Of a stretch of DNA of 64,000 nt, positions 11,288 to 22,300 are shown piece after piece. Source of the DNA: Nothophaeocryptopus gaeumannii (taxonomy: Eukaryota > Ascomycota > Dothideomycetes > Mycosphaerellales > Mycosphaerellaceae); the NCBI GenBank assembly GCA_031771865.1, contig JASISA010000027.1, forward strand, positions 3,162,001 through 3,226,000, read 5' to 3'. Position 1 is the first letter of the stretch. Every line of letters begins with the position of its first letter. A program made the translations under genes and the position numbers. The notes under the pieces are model-generated. The model had not been told where the DNA came from and did not search any database. It saw only the letters and a program-made list of their open reading frames with translations.

Positions 11288-12063
11288 TCAATTCCCTTCA
11301 TCTGACAGGCCAGGCAGCGGTTGCGTGCGACTTTCAGCCGCCTTCATGTTTTCAGAGTCCACCGCGCGGATACCATCCATCACATCTCGCGCCTTCCCAG
11401 AATCCGCTCGGATGGCCTCCTCCTCGTCCACAAGCTGCCCTGTAGTATGAGCGCTCTCGACGTTGAGACGACTCATGCAGTGCCCAACCTTTCCCTCATT
11501 GCGTTGCATCTGCCGAAGCCATTGCTTGCCATCTCGGGGCTCAACGTCCGTCTCTTCACCGTTCTTTGTAAGTTCCTCCCTCCTTGAGACTGGATGCACT
11601 TGCTTGGGCGTGCGCCTAGTCCACCAACTCACAAAGATTGCCTGATTTCTCGAACGCTGGTCTCCACGTAGTACCCAGGATCCGGCTTGCGGAGGTGCTT
11701 CATTTCCGCGCGACTCAACGCTTGATCGACTTCCTGCACGTCTACCAACTCCTTCACGGCAAAGATCTGGCCGGCGACAGACTGCGAGACAGGATGGTAG
11801 ACTGTGGTCATGCGTTTCTTCAAGCCAAGCGCGTGCAGAACGCCGGAGGTCTTCTTTGGCAGGCCAATGGCAGAGCGGAGCAGTGTGATGCGGAAGTAGG
11901 CCATGATGCGCTGGAGCCGCCCTGGGGGTGCGCGGTGGAAAGGGAAGTCGTGGTTAGATGGGTAGTGTTGGCGCCGGGCGTTTTGCCAGTGGTTGAAAGA
12001 TGGCGCGGGTCGCGTGCGTGAGGTGGATAATAGCTGTACTCCGGTAGTTGTAGTAGGTCTCAT
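11288..12063 (-). CDS. MRPL33: mitochondrial large-subunit ribosomal protein uL30m
   Basis: Component of the 54S mitoribosome subunit. The core is FRITLLRSAIGLPKKTSGVL, then GLKKRMTTVYHPV, VKELVDVQEVD and RKPDPGYYVET. Two starts are possible: ATG 12063 adds a basic, Thr/Arg-rich leader that could be a mitochondrial presequence, while ATG 11904 gives the compact protein seen in many fungi. After the L30 core I place an intron of about 50 nt (GTGAGT...CTCAAG, about 11577-11626) that keeps frame and adds a charged C-terminal extension (REELTKNGEE...QWLRQMQRNEG) of about 110 residues ending at 11288. If that intron is not used, the protein ends soon after YYVET at 11629. The extension is longer than in yeast Mrpl33. 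Confidence 0.82.
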
Positions 12064-12421
12064 GGACCTCTCTCCCACGGGGACTTCACTCAGTCTGCCT
12101 GTCGATGCTAAATCAAATATTGAAGGCACGTTACACTACTCACGAGCTTGAGCAGCGCTAGTCCGTCCACCTCACCTCACCTCACCTCCCAAGGCCAGCC
12201 GCTACGCCATCACCACCTCCACCACCTCCTGCGCACTCCATGCCGTCGAATACCCTCACCAGGACTTGCGCCGCGCCCAATTAAACTTCCTCCAGCCCCG
12301 CCCCAGCTGCCTTCCAACTCCGCCCTCGCCTTCCCCAAGCCCTCATCCGGGACCACAAGTAGGGTTCTTCGAGGTACTACATGAATTCCAGGCTTCGGCG
12401 GCGAGGCTGCTCGCATTCACG

Positions 12422-14722
12422 ATGAACGATGGCGCACTGGAGGACACGACCTCCAAGCTCGCCGAGCTACTCAAGAATCCGGACGATCTCGACAAGCTGC
12501 CCTCCCTGCGCAGCGAGTTCGCGCGCAAAAAGGCCGCCATTGACGGCCAGCTGAAACATGGCCTCAAGGAGCAGCTCGAGGTCACTCAGAATGGCATGTC
12601 AAGCATCACCGGCGGACAAAAGATCGTTGCTCAAATCAAGGACGAGATGATGAAGATTGACAAGCTGTGTGCCGAGGCCCAAGGCATGATTGAGGACTTC
12701 CCGGAGATCAACAAGATGAGCATTATGCAGCGCAATTTTGCGGCAGTTGAGTCCATCAAGGCTAGCATCGACACCTTTGGCCAGCAGCTAGCTGAACTCG
12801 AGGCATTATTGAAAGAGGATGATGAAGACCCGGACAGCTTCCCCAACATGCTGGCCATTCATGCTGGGCTAAGCTCGCTGAGGGATATGCGGGACCACGC
12901 CATGGACCAGGTCAAAGCTAGCGCTGACGGCAAATCGGGCTTGGAGCTGATTGAGAACCTCACTCTTGCAGCCGGTGTCACACTACGCGATTACTTCTCG
13001 AGGCTAGACGATGTCGTCGAGTGGTTTGACGAACATGTCGGACAAGCTTGTATCCGCTTGATCGAGCTGGTTCAGAGTGGCAACAACGGGCTGGTCGTGC
13101 GTTTGGGACTTGTCATTGAAGAAGAAGAGAAAAAAGATCGCCAGACCAAGGCGTTGCAGGATGCTCAGCGAGAGTTTCAAGACGTTGCTTCCCGATTCAA
13201 GAGCATCAATGTTGGCCAAAGGGAACTGCGCGGGTACAAACAGAAGTTTCTTCAAGCTGTTGAATATGCCGCCGCCGCGCAGTTCGATCAAGTCAGGGAC
13301 GCCTTTGACGGCGACCCTGAGAAGCTGGAGAAGGCTTGCCGATGGTATTTCAATGATTTGAACACCGCGAAGCTTGGAATGGAGGGACTCTTTCCCAAAA
13401 AGTGGAAGATCTTTAGAACGTACGTCGACATCTACCACAAGTTGATGCACGACTTCCTTATTGAAAGATTGGATGATAAAGACATCACCCCAGTTCACAT
13501 GTTGGCAGTCCTCAACTGGGTAGAGAAATACCACAGCAAGATGACTCGACTGGGTGCCAGGCCTGAGGATTTGAAGCCGCACGTCATTGATGAAAGGGAA
13601 AGTGACCTGGTACGGGAGTACCGCAACCTTGTCACGAAAGCTGTTGAGCAATGGATGGATCGTATGGCGACTTCTGATCGACAAACATTCCTTTCTCGAG
13701 CGGAAGGTAGTCTGGATCAAGATGCCAATGACAAGCTTCATACAAAGACCCTCGGCGACATGTGGACCATGCTTAGAGAGCAGCTATCTGTCGCCGAGTC
13801 ATCGGGCCGACCAGATGTGGTTGAAGGCGTCATCGATGCCATGTTGCGTGCACTGAAAGATCGTCAACAAATGTGGGAGCGGTTGGTGGATGATGAGTAT
13901 CGCAAGATCGAGGTCACGGTTGATACAGCCAACCTTGAGGGCGTGGGAGGCTTCCAAGAATGGCTCGTGGCTATTGCCAACGACCAAATTGCTAACATCG
14001 ACGATGATCCCCAAACAAACACGATGTCCTTCCTTACACGTTTCAAGGCAGACTACGAACATCTGGTCACTCCCGCGTACAGCGTCACCAGCAGCGCCGA
14101 GATTGAGTCGCTCACCAATGGCTACGTCGATCTGGCAACGCATTGTATGTCGCTTTTCGCGTCTGTCATCTTCGCGACAGATATCAAACCTGTGCTGAAT
14201 GAATTCTTCACGACTGCTTGGTATCAAAAGAAGACTATGGCATCAATAACGACCACTTTTGAGGACTACTTGAAGGACTTCACTGGCATTTTGCATCCCT
14301 CCCTCCAAGATATCTTTATCGAGGAGCTGTCAGATGCGCTTTTGGTGCGCTACCTCGAATGTGTCAAAACGAAAGGTGTCAAATTTCGGCGTTCGGACCC
14401 GTTCACTGACAAGATCAAGGACGACGTTGTCACTGTTTTTGGGTTTTTCAGCCAGTTCGGCGATACGTTTGAGCTGGTCAAAGACAAGTGGAGAGCGGTC
14501 AATGCGTTTGAAAACTTGCTATCGGCAGATAAAGGTCAAGGAGTCGTGGACGCATTCCAGAGGATGAAGCAACAATATTGGGATGTGCAGATTGGCTGGG
14601 TCGAAGCTGTCCTTCGCTCTCGAGATGATTTTGAAAGGAGCATGTTAAGCTCCGTCAAAAGTGCTGCCGCGAGCTTAAATGTTGAAAGGGGCGTCGAGAC
14701 GGTCATGAGTAAAGTAAAGTAA
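12422..14722 (+). CDS. SEC6: exocyst complex subunit SEC6
   Basis: Subunit of the exocyst, which tethers secretory vesicles at the plasma membrane and hyphal tip. Single exon of 766 aa from ATG 12422. The upstream in-frame extension has no ATG and lies in a CACCT-repeat leader, so I reject it. The N-terminal ~200 residues form a helical region (KAAIDGQLKHGLKEQ, MEGLF further on). The family pattern continues with FNDLNTAKLGMEGLFPKKW, VDIYHKLMHDFLIERL and, towards the C-terminus, FEDYLKDFTGILHPSLQDIF, ending FQRMKQQYWDVQIGWVEAVL. Length matches fungal Sec6 (about 760 aa). It starts about 360 bp from the divergent uL30m gene, so the two may share a promoter region. Confidence 0.93.
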   Translation: MNDGALEDTTSKLAELLKNPDDLDKLPSLRSEFARKKAAIDGQLKHGLKEQLEVTQNGMSSITGGQKIVAQIKDEMMKIDKLCAEAQGMIEDFPEINKMSIMQRNFAAVESIKASIDTFGQQLAELEALLKEDDEDPDSFPNMLAIHAGLSSLRDMRDHAMDQVKASADGKSGLELIENLTLAAGVTLRDYFSRLDDVVEWFDEHVGQACIRLIELVQSGNNGLVVRLGLVIEEEEKKDRQTKALQDAQREFQDVASRFKSINVGQRELRGYKQKFLQAVEYAAAAQFDQVRDAFDGDPEKLEKACRWYFNDLNTAKLGMEGLFPKKWKIFRTYVDIYHKLMHDFLIERLDDKDITPVHMLAVLNWVEKYHSKMTRLGARPEDLKPHVIDERESDLVREYRNLVTKAVEQWMDRMATSDRQTFLSRAEGSLDQDANDKLHTKTLGDMWTMLREQLSVAESSGRPDVVEGVIDAMLRALKDRQQMWERLVDDEYRKIEVTVDTANLEGVGGFQEWLVAIANDQIANIDDDPQTNTMSFLTRFKADYEHLVTPAYSVTSSAEIESLTNGYVDLATHCMSLFASVIFATDIKPVLNEFFTTAWYQKKTMASITTTFEDYLKDFTGILHPSLQDIFIEELSDALLVRYLECVKTKGVKFRRSDPFTDKIKDDVVTVFGFFSQFGDTFELVKDKWRAVNAFENLLSADKGQGVVDAFQRMKQQYWDVQIGWVEAVLRSRDDFERSMLSSVKSAAASLNVERGVETVMSKVK

Positions 14723-15064
14723 GGGACAGAATCCGTTCGGAACAGAGACACTTTACAAGTGTTGGGGACTGCTACCAACATTGCCAATGGCGTGTAGAGG
14801 GGCGAGGCGTCTTGTGTTGGGAAGACTGTGCAATACCCGTTTTTTATATAAGGGTTTTCATCGTCTTTTCACTGGGTCGACCTCGACGGCCTTTCCTTGT
14901 AGCTCGCTCTACGTCTGGCCGGGGGATGGAAATCGAAAAGCGCAATGCTTTTTTGGGATCGCGCTTTGCAGATCACTGTGGACGACTTCGAGCTGCCGAC
15001 CTCACCTCCTGACACAAATGCTCAAATCCTGTGCCCAGCTCCGCGCCCGGGGCATCCTCACCCG

Positions 15065-16790
15065 ATGCACTGGCTCTTATCTGCACTTTCGATTTTCATT
15101 GCCATCGTTGCTCTACAATTTGGAATATCGACGAGAACACAGAGTGAGAAATGGAGTAATCGGTGAGCACGACACAACTTGGCCCGAACGCAACATGGAA
15201 TCTTATTGGAATGCTTCAGGCTTGCGTGGAATCTGCATAGGCGTCTCGACAACTAATCTACTTGGATTTCGAACGAGGATGGGATTGTCAAAGAGGCATA
15301 TCTGCCTGCAAGATGCACCATCGACCAGCTGCACATGAGTCAAGACACGCAGGACGTTGTACGTAGATCTAGTTCCGGTCAAACGACCTCTGTTGATCTA
15401 TGCTAGGCACGTCGTAGATCTAACAATGTCTTCTGGAATTAGTATATAGAGATCGAGCAGGAAGCATCGAGCAGTCGATTCGGCGGAAAGCTGGTCGATA
15501 AGGAATGCTCGAGTTGTATCAAATGTGATAGCACCTTGACGCCATTCTTGAAGGCTACCCGGCCTTTGTGAATACTTGCACTCTCTTCGCACGTTTTCCA
15601 GACCAACAGTTCGATCAACCCATCAAGGGAGGACCTCATGGTGGCTCTTTGTCCACGTTTGCGGCGGGTGTGAGACTCAGACCCAGATACGAAACCCGAT
15701 TCGGCTTGGTGCTTTGCTGCTGAATCCCTCGGCCACACCTGGGACGAGCAAGTCTACAACACTATACGTCATCCTGGAGACCCAGGATCGGGGCGCTGTT
15801 ACCCTCACACCAACTCGCCGCTGTCTTAGCAATTGGACAAACGTGGAAAACGGCGACGAGCTGGGACGTCGACAGCCGCTACGTTTCCCGACCTACCGTC
15901 TGTTTGGAAAGGGTTAAAAGTGCAAAGTCCTATCACTTCTTTCACTTTACCGGAGATCTATACGACGCAAAAGTATTTCGCTTTTGGGATGTTGATCAAA
16001 GGGGCAATCAAATTGGTGTGATATCTTTGCGCGGAGCGAATGGGAGAGTTTCGAGTACTCTCGCGATTTGTTGCATTACACAGTATTGGAGGTCGACTGC
16101 ACAGCTCTAGCAACTGAAGTGTTGAACGCAGTTATCGCTCTGGTCCTGGGAACCCTCATGGTGCTTCAAGAGGTGAGCATGTCCACACCTGGAATGGCTA
16201 TCCATTCATTGGTCACCTGCTGGCAATGAACTACTTGTTTTGCAGAGATGCCCTGCCTGAATGCCACAGCACGCCAAGAGATTCAAGGGAAGTGCTTTCC
16301 TTCAGCTTGTGAGAGTGCATTACTACCACGTCCCAAACTACAGTTGACCTCAGACTTGCAATTAGCATCCACGCCGGAGACATTCTGAGCCTTCTGTCCG
16401 CCCTCAAGTCTTTTCCCGCAGAGCCCTCACTTTACGACGACACACATGAACAGCAGCAGAGATTGGCGGATCGCTGATGTGACGGTTGGTGCGCTTTGTT
16501 CCTCTCTCTCCACTAGCTCTTTCTATGAACGTCGGGACCTGACTGACTGCCTGGCCTCGAGCAGTAACCCGCTGGCAATACATCGACATGTGCCCAAACC
16601 ATGCTTGCTGCGAGGTCAGAAATGAGACGTATATTCTTATGCTCACACCGAAAGGCCAAGGATGCTAGTAATCAGACACATGTACTAAGCCTCCGTCTGT
16701 CAACCCTGGGCTGAATAGCAACAACGGCGCAGTCCCACTGCCGGACTGTAAGAAGGTACTGGAGGCGGATGTACATTCGAAAGCTTTATC
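15065..16790 (+). pseudogene. histidine acid phosphatase (phytase-like) relic
   Basis: A leader-like hydrophobic start (MHWLLSALSIFIAIVALQFG, 15065) is followed, in order, by degraded family blocks: LPARCTIDQLHM near 15300; KGGPHGG...AAGVRLRPRYE near 15625-15700; TLTPTRRC near 15800; ESFEYSRDLLHY near 16040; GPGNPHGASRG near 16142; LNATARQEIQG near 16257; ISIHAGDILSLLSAL near 16361; DWRIADV near 16461; NNGAVPLPDC near 16720. The order is that of fungal histidine acid phosphatases. The RHGxRxP motif expected straight after the Gln-Leu-His-Met block is absent (SQDTQDVV there), and the HD of the C-terminal motif reads HAGD. Blocks fall in several frames; introns explain some, but not the lost catalytic residues. 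A strongly divergent non-enzymatic gene is the alternative. Confidence 0.6.
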
Positions 16791-17214
16791 GAAAGTGGTC
16801 GAAGTGGTGAAAAGCATACCGCCAATCATGAGGAGCTGTGTGGGCTAGTTGCAGAACTTCAGATGCCTCCAATGACCCAGAACAAAGACATGAAGCACAG
16901 GCATGATGTAACGCAAAAGAGAGGCAAATTTCATGTCTTCAACGCGTAAGCCAGTAAGTAGTATACATACTTCATAGTAACCATACCCATAAGTCATAAA
17001 GCGCAGCCTGATCAATCCTTTGCACCTGCGCCTCATTCCTGCTGATTGTGCAGTCCTCAATCAAAAGCTGAACACCAACGGAAAACCACGCGTCTGCGTC
17101 CCGTGTCCCGTAAGAGTCCTTCATTATGCAGTGCTCCTCCCACGATACTAGTGCAACCTGCGCCCAAGAAAAGTATGACTGGCAACTGTGTCAAACAACG
17201 ATCAGTCCGGTAGT

Positions 17215-19368
17215 TTAGAAGATGGTTCCAAAGTTGTCGTTGACTTCAGAGATATCTGCCAAGGGCTTGCGAGGACCAGTAGACTGGCCGTTGTCGTCCG
17301 TGGCCGGTTTGCGATGTCTGCGGATGTGGTTAGCGCAACTCCATTTTGTCCAGTGTGGCACATACTTGAAAGTGAAGCCAACAAACAGTGAGCGACTCAT
17401 CTCGCCACCTCGGTCTGCCATTCTTTCTAGGGCCTCTTGCTTCTCCAATACCTCCTTGTACTTGGCCATATCCTTCTCGCTCCCAAAGTCATCGAAGTAG
17501 CCGGCGTCGGTCTCGGAGTCCAGCTCCGGTACGAAAGGCGCACGTTCTGACCGTATCCGCTCCCAGGCAACCTCGCGGAAATAGTCATGATTCTGGACTT
17601 GTTTGATGCCACGCAGACGGTGTTGCTTGGATGTGATGAGTCGTGTAATCAAGTCCCACGTGCGCCGGGACAAGAAATAATTCGGGTCTTCGTACTCCGG
17701 CTTTCGAAGGACCTGCTGCCAGCGCTTCAAGTTCTGCCATGTCTCGTCGACAGAAGCACCCGCAAATGGCGGATAGCCAGCGAGCGCCTCGAAGAGCATG
17801 CAGCCAAGAGACCAGTAGTCAACCGTGAAATCGTATTCCTCACCTCGAAGAACTTCTGGAGCCATGTAGTCAGGCGAGCCGACGATCGACTTGGCATAGT
17901 TTACTTCACGCTCACGGAGAGAGCGATAGCCTTCACGACGCTCCTTCAGAGATCGCTCCTCGATAGGACGCCCAAAAGGAATAGCATGTGAAGGGATGTT
18001 GCCGGCTTCTTCTAAGCGGATCCGCATGCTCTCGATCTTGGCAGGTGCGAGGAACCCGGCGGCCAGACCAAAGTCGGTGAGCTTGACGTGCCCGGTTCCA
18101 TCGATCAGGAAGTTCTCTGGTTTGAGGTCACGATGGATGTATCCCAGCTGGTGAAGGGCATCGACACAAAGGAACATCTCGGAGATGTAGAAGCGCGCAT
18201 GCCGGTTGTGCAATACACCCGTGTTGTTGAGCAGCGTGCGAAAGTCGCCTCCTGGAACATACTCCATGGCGAGATAGATACTGTTGTCATCCTGGAACGC
18301 GTACAGCAGACGGACCAGCCATTCGCTCTTAGCATTGGTGAGAATGTCGCGCTCTGTAAGCACGTGTCGCACCTCGTCCAGTTTGTACAGCAGCTTCTTA
18401 CTCATGACCTTGAGGGCGCATATCTCACGCGTATCCTTCTTACTCGCAAGATACACTTGGCCATACCCTCCCTGACCGATTTGGGTAAGGATCTGGAAAT
18501 CCCCGTGGCGGAGTCGTGTGCGGCGCTGGCGCAGGTTCGCGCGCTCATGGCCCAAGTATTGTGTCCAGAGTTGATTGTGGGTGTCGACTTCTGCTGCTGG
18601 CATCGAGGGTGTAGGTGGCGGGTTATGTGCTTTGAACGCTTGCAGGCGCTTCTGGCGATTGTGGATGTAAGAGAGCAGGTCGTAGTAGTAATCCAAGAAG
18701 TACAACTGTGTGACATTGGCTAGTCTCTTGACGTTGGGCTTCTGAAGCTTCTCCACGTCCTCGGACGTCAGGCCGCCAGAGATGGGCTTGTTTCCGCGCG
18801 TGGGCGAATGGTCCTCACGCTGCTTGTACGGCTCTTGTCTGCTGGCAGCGGCCTGGTTGACAAAGCTCTGCGTCTGCTGCAACGCTGGACGGTGGGCAGG
18901 AGGCGTGTTTTCCTTGCCCGTCTTTCGTGTCGGGCTGCCGGGGGCGCCAGCCTTAGTATCTTGAACGGCAAAGGCATCGAAGTCCGCTTTGGTTGGGGAG
19001 GCAGGGTTCGACAAGGTGGTGTTGGCGGCGGTGCCCTGGTGCTTTGCCTGCAGCGCACCATGGCCCAGTGAGTCCTGTCCGCCTAGTGCTTGACTCTGGC
19101 CTTGACCCTGAGTGGGGAGCAACTTCATGGCGTTGGAAAAAACATTGGGCAAGTCGAAGGCGCCGGGCGGCAGCTTGTTTTTGCTGGGGCTGCCCTGCGG
19201 CGTGGCAACAGGCGAGATGAAGGCATCGTTGGCGGCCATGTTGGTGTTGATGCTGCCCGGCGTGCCCGGCGGATCATATATGTCGTTGTCGTTCGTGGAG
19301 CGAGTGTGCAGCAACGGCGGCGGGATGGGCAGTGTGAAGTCGTTGGCCAGCGGCGTGCCAGACGCCAT
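17215..19368 (-). CDS. DBF2: AGC/NDR-family serine/threonine kinase, DBF2/SID2 type
   Basis: Kinase of the mitotic-exit/septation network, acting with a MOB1 activator at the spindle pole body and septum. From ATG 19368 the first ~215 residues are low-complexity, then a MOB-binding helical region (TQLYFLDYYYDLLSYIHNRQ). The kinase domain follows: glycine loop GQGGYGQVY near 297-306, lysine in ALK near 320, HRDLKPEN near 412-419, DFG near 432, a long insert, and activation segment SIVGSPDYMAPE. This insert and PDYMAPE mark DBF2/SID2 rather than COT1/CBK1. A canonical 48-nt intron (GTATGT...GCTAAC...CGCAG, about 17330-17377) lies near the 3' end; it is a multiple of three without a stop. Spliced product 701 aa, unspliced 717. 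Confidence 0.92.
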   Translation of the reverse strand: MASGTPLANDFTLPIPPPLLHTRSTNDNDIYDPPGTPGSINTNMAANDAFISPVATPQGSPSKNKLPPGAFDLPNVFSNAMKLLPTQGQGQSQALGGQDSLGHGALQAKHQGTAANTTLSNPASPTKADFDAFAVQDTKAGAPGSPTRKTGKENTPPAHRPALQQTQSFVNQAAASRQEPYKQREDHSPTRGNKPISGGLTSEDVEKLQKPNVKRLANVTQLYFLDYYYDLLSYIHNRQKRLQAFKAHNPPPTPSMPAAEVDTHNQLWTQYLGHERANLRQRRTRLRHGDFQILTQIGQGGYGQVYLASKKDTREICALKVMSKKLLYKLDEVRHVLTERDILTNAKSEWLVRLLYAFQDDNSIYLAMEYVPGGDFRTLLNNTGVLHNRHARFYISEMFLCVDALHQLGYIHRDLKPENFLIDGTGHVKLTDFGLAAGFLAPAKIESMRIRLEEAGNIPSHAIPFGRPIEERSLKERREGYRSLREREVNYAKSIVGSPDYMAPEVLRGEEYDFTVDYWSLGCMLFEALAGYPPFAGASVDETWQNLKRWQQVLRKPEYEDPNYFLSRRTWDLITRLITSKQHRLRGIKQVQNHDYFREVAWERIRSERAPFVPELDSETDAGYFDDFGSEKDMAKYKEVLEKQEALERMADRGGEMSRSLFVGFTFKYVPHWTKWSCANHIRRHRKPATDDNGQSTGPRKPLADISEVNDNFGTIF

Positions 19369-22300
19369 GGCGACGGTGCAGTGCTTGCCTGATGCGGTCT
19401 GTGGTCGTCGCCTCTTCCTCCCTCCGCTTCTTCGTCTTGGTTGGATTAGACCGAGGGAGCGGCGGGGCGCGCGCAGGGGGTTGTTGGGTTGTTGGGTAAT
19501 GGGATTATGGGGAGCGGAGTGGTACGGTGGGAGAATCAAGCAGTAGTCGCAGAAGTGCAAGTCGCGACGCGTTTGTCGGCGGAAGCGGATTGCAGTTTGT
19601 CGCCGAACACCGCGCGCTCTACAGAAACAGGACTCCTAAAAGACGAGTGTTTCGGGTAGGATTACCTAAGGTGCAAAACATCACGGTCGTCTGGGTTGCC
19701 ACGGCAACATCACCAGTCCCAACACCGCACGCGTGCTCTCTCTTGCAGCATGATTCAAGAAATGCACCCTATGCATCTATGTGCCCGTGTGCTCCTGTCC
19801 AGCAGCATCCGGCACGTCGCTGGCCGTGCTACAGACACATGCAAAGATTGGCGAAGGGACAGGCTCAGCTCGAGCAAGAACAATGCGCCTTATGTCCCAT
19901 CGAAACTGCAGCACTTGTTCGAGGAGACTTCCCGCCCGCTGGACAAGTCCGTGATAGGCAGGTAGGCACAAGATACGAGGCACGAGGCGTGAGGACATCA
20001 GGGATCTCGCTTCTTCGTCTTATGTCGTGCAGAAGGCGCAGTTCTTGCGGGAAGCAGCCGTTATCATTCGTTGGCAGCACGCAGAATCGCGTGCGTTATC
20101 TCTGTGGGAAGATACGTTAGGTGCCAACGCGCAAGTACAAGTAGCTACGCTTTCCCCCTTTCCCCTCCGCTCCAGCTCTCCGTTGAAGTTGTTCTACTCG
20201 TCCGGCTTCTCGAGTCCTACCATGTGGAAAATGTTACACATTGCCAGTCCGACCTCATCATCCGACATCGCCCGCCGGATCCGCTTTGATATACAGCACA
20301 TGCCGGCCATACGTGGGATACCCATAATGCGCCTCGCCTCAGGACCATTTCGCAGAGCACTACAGTACTACTGTGGCGCGCAAAGGCCCGAATCCTTCGC
20401 AGGACGTCGCCGGCTGGGCTGCGTACCTCACTGCCGGCGGTACTGCCGTTTGTGGAACCATGACGGCTCATTCCGAATGGCGTCTGTCCTGCGTCCGCGC
20501 ACCTCGGTGTCACTTCTTGGGACTTCCGTAGATTCACTCCGACGCTGACGCGCCAAGAGCTGTGCTGCTCGTCGACGTGGAGCTACCTATCACCCACTCT
20601 GCACATCGCTGCAACTTGCTACAGCTAACGCTTGCTCAACCTTCCTAAACGCGGGATTCGCCAGGTGTAAAGCAACCGCCTGAAGCGCAGCAGGCGCACT
20701 TTTGCCATTGTGTGCTCGCAGCAGACAGCAAGATGAGGTGGATGCTGAAATCCTGTCAAGCGGGATGTGATGGCCCACACAGCCTCGATTCCATCATTCC
20801 TCCTTCACCTCTTCTCCAGATCTCGGGTTTAAACTTTCCCACCGGCCATAGGACCCTGTCGCCTGCGAACCTTCTATTGCAGAGCTCACTTCCGCATTTG
20901 GGAAGCAGGCATGTGACAATTACTGCCGACAATCCGACACTTGCTACAGTGTATGAACACTCTAGAATTATCAACGTCTCAAGCTCTGATGTTGAAAGAA
21001 CATCACTGGCTGAACGTCCCGAGACAAAAGAGACACGCCCAAGCAAGCAGCGACTATTGGGCTCCGCTTGTGGGTGCAGCGTGTCTCTCGTGGAGCTGCA
21101 ACGAGGTGAGGTGAAAGACGTCGAGCCTCGCATTTCGTTTCGGCTTTGTGCCCCGAGATGCCGATGTGACGCCGGCGCCTAGTTGCGGCGACAATGTGGA
21201 AACAGCGGAGGTAGTGCTGGTGTGGTGGTAGTAGCAGCAGTAGTAGTAGTGGCTCTTCCGCAGCGTCACCTGGGGGTCGGCCCAATCGACCAGACAATAA
21301 TCCGTGCAGACCCTGCTGGTGAATGGTTGATGGGTAGAGCTGGAGAGTATGATCATTGCGCGCACTCTCAGACAGCACATGCAACTCCTGCGGAGTGGAT
21401 GTTTGAAACGACTTTTTGCAGGACCAAGGGGTGCGCAAATTGTGTGTACCTGTATCGACTTGGCCAGGCGGTACTTTGGTCACGTCTTCACGAGAGCTGT
21501 GGGTAAATTCCGGAATCTGGCAGACGAAGAGAGGTGGAAGTGGAGTGCGGCCGCTGCGGAATCGCTGGCTGCGCGTGTGGTGCAGGCATGCGCTACTGAT
21601 TCAACATGGACCGCGAGTTCCATCATTACACAGTATTGAGTGTCGATGAAAGCGTACATCGCCCATCGCATCACCCATGATTGCCTACAGACTTGAACCG
21701 AGCTGTCATGATGGATTGCGCCGACCGGTAACTGGCAGGTTGGCAGCAAGGCTTCTGCGTGGAACTTCGCCGCGACGTCGATCGATCGCATCGCATCACT
21801 CCGCGTCGACAGTGCTTCTAATCCATCTCTTCGACTTCTTCCTTCACCCAGCCTGCTGCCGCCGCTTTCACATGGTTTGTGGGCTGCGCAACTTGCCGAC
21901 TACCGAACACATACACATACAGTATTAGTGTCCTTTGCGACTGCGTACTGATTGTGCCCAGAAAGACCTAGAATCACAGAATTGCAGGCCAGCGACCCAA
22001 GCATACATAAAATATGCGGCACTGACGCTTGTGGCAAGTGCCGCGTGGAGCAAAGCGGCTCTGTCTGCACGTTGGCGTACAGCTTGTTGCGCTCACCCTT
22101 ACGCACCCGGGATATGTTTGTCGACGGATAGGCACTTTAAAGCGGAGCGAAACATTGGGTTCAGGGCCAGGAAGTGAGGTGAAGGGTCGCAATACAGAGT
22201 TGCTCAGCAGCAATTACTCTAATGTAAGAGGTAATTATGGTGAGCGTCGAGCTACGCACAGCTCCACAGCAAGCCGTGCAGCAAGAGCTCGAGAGGTACG

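Noticed and set aside
12266..12421. 52-codon upstream extension of SEC6
   Set aside because: It opens with TTG, has no ATG, and is Pro-rich leader sequence; Sec6 length fits the ATG at 12422.
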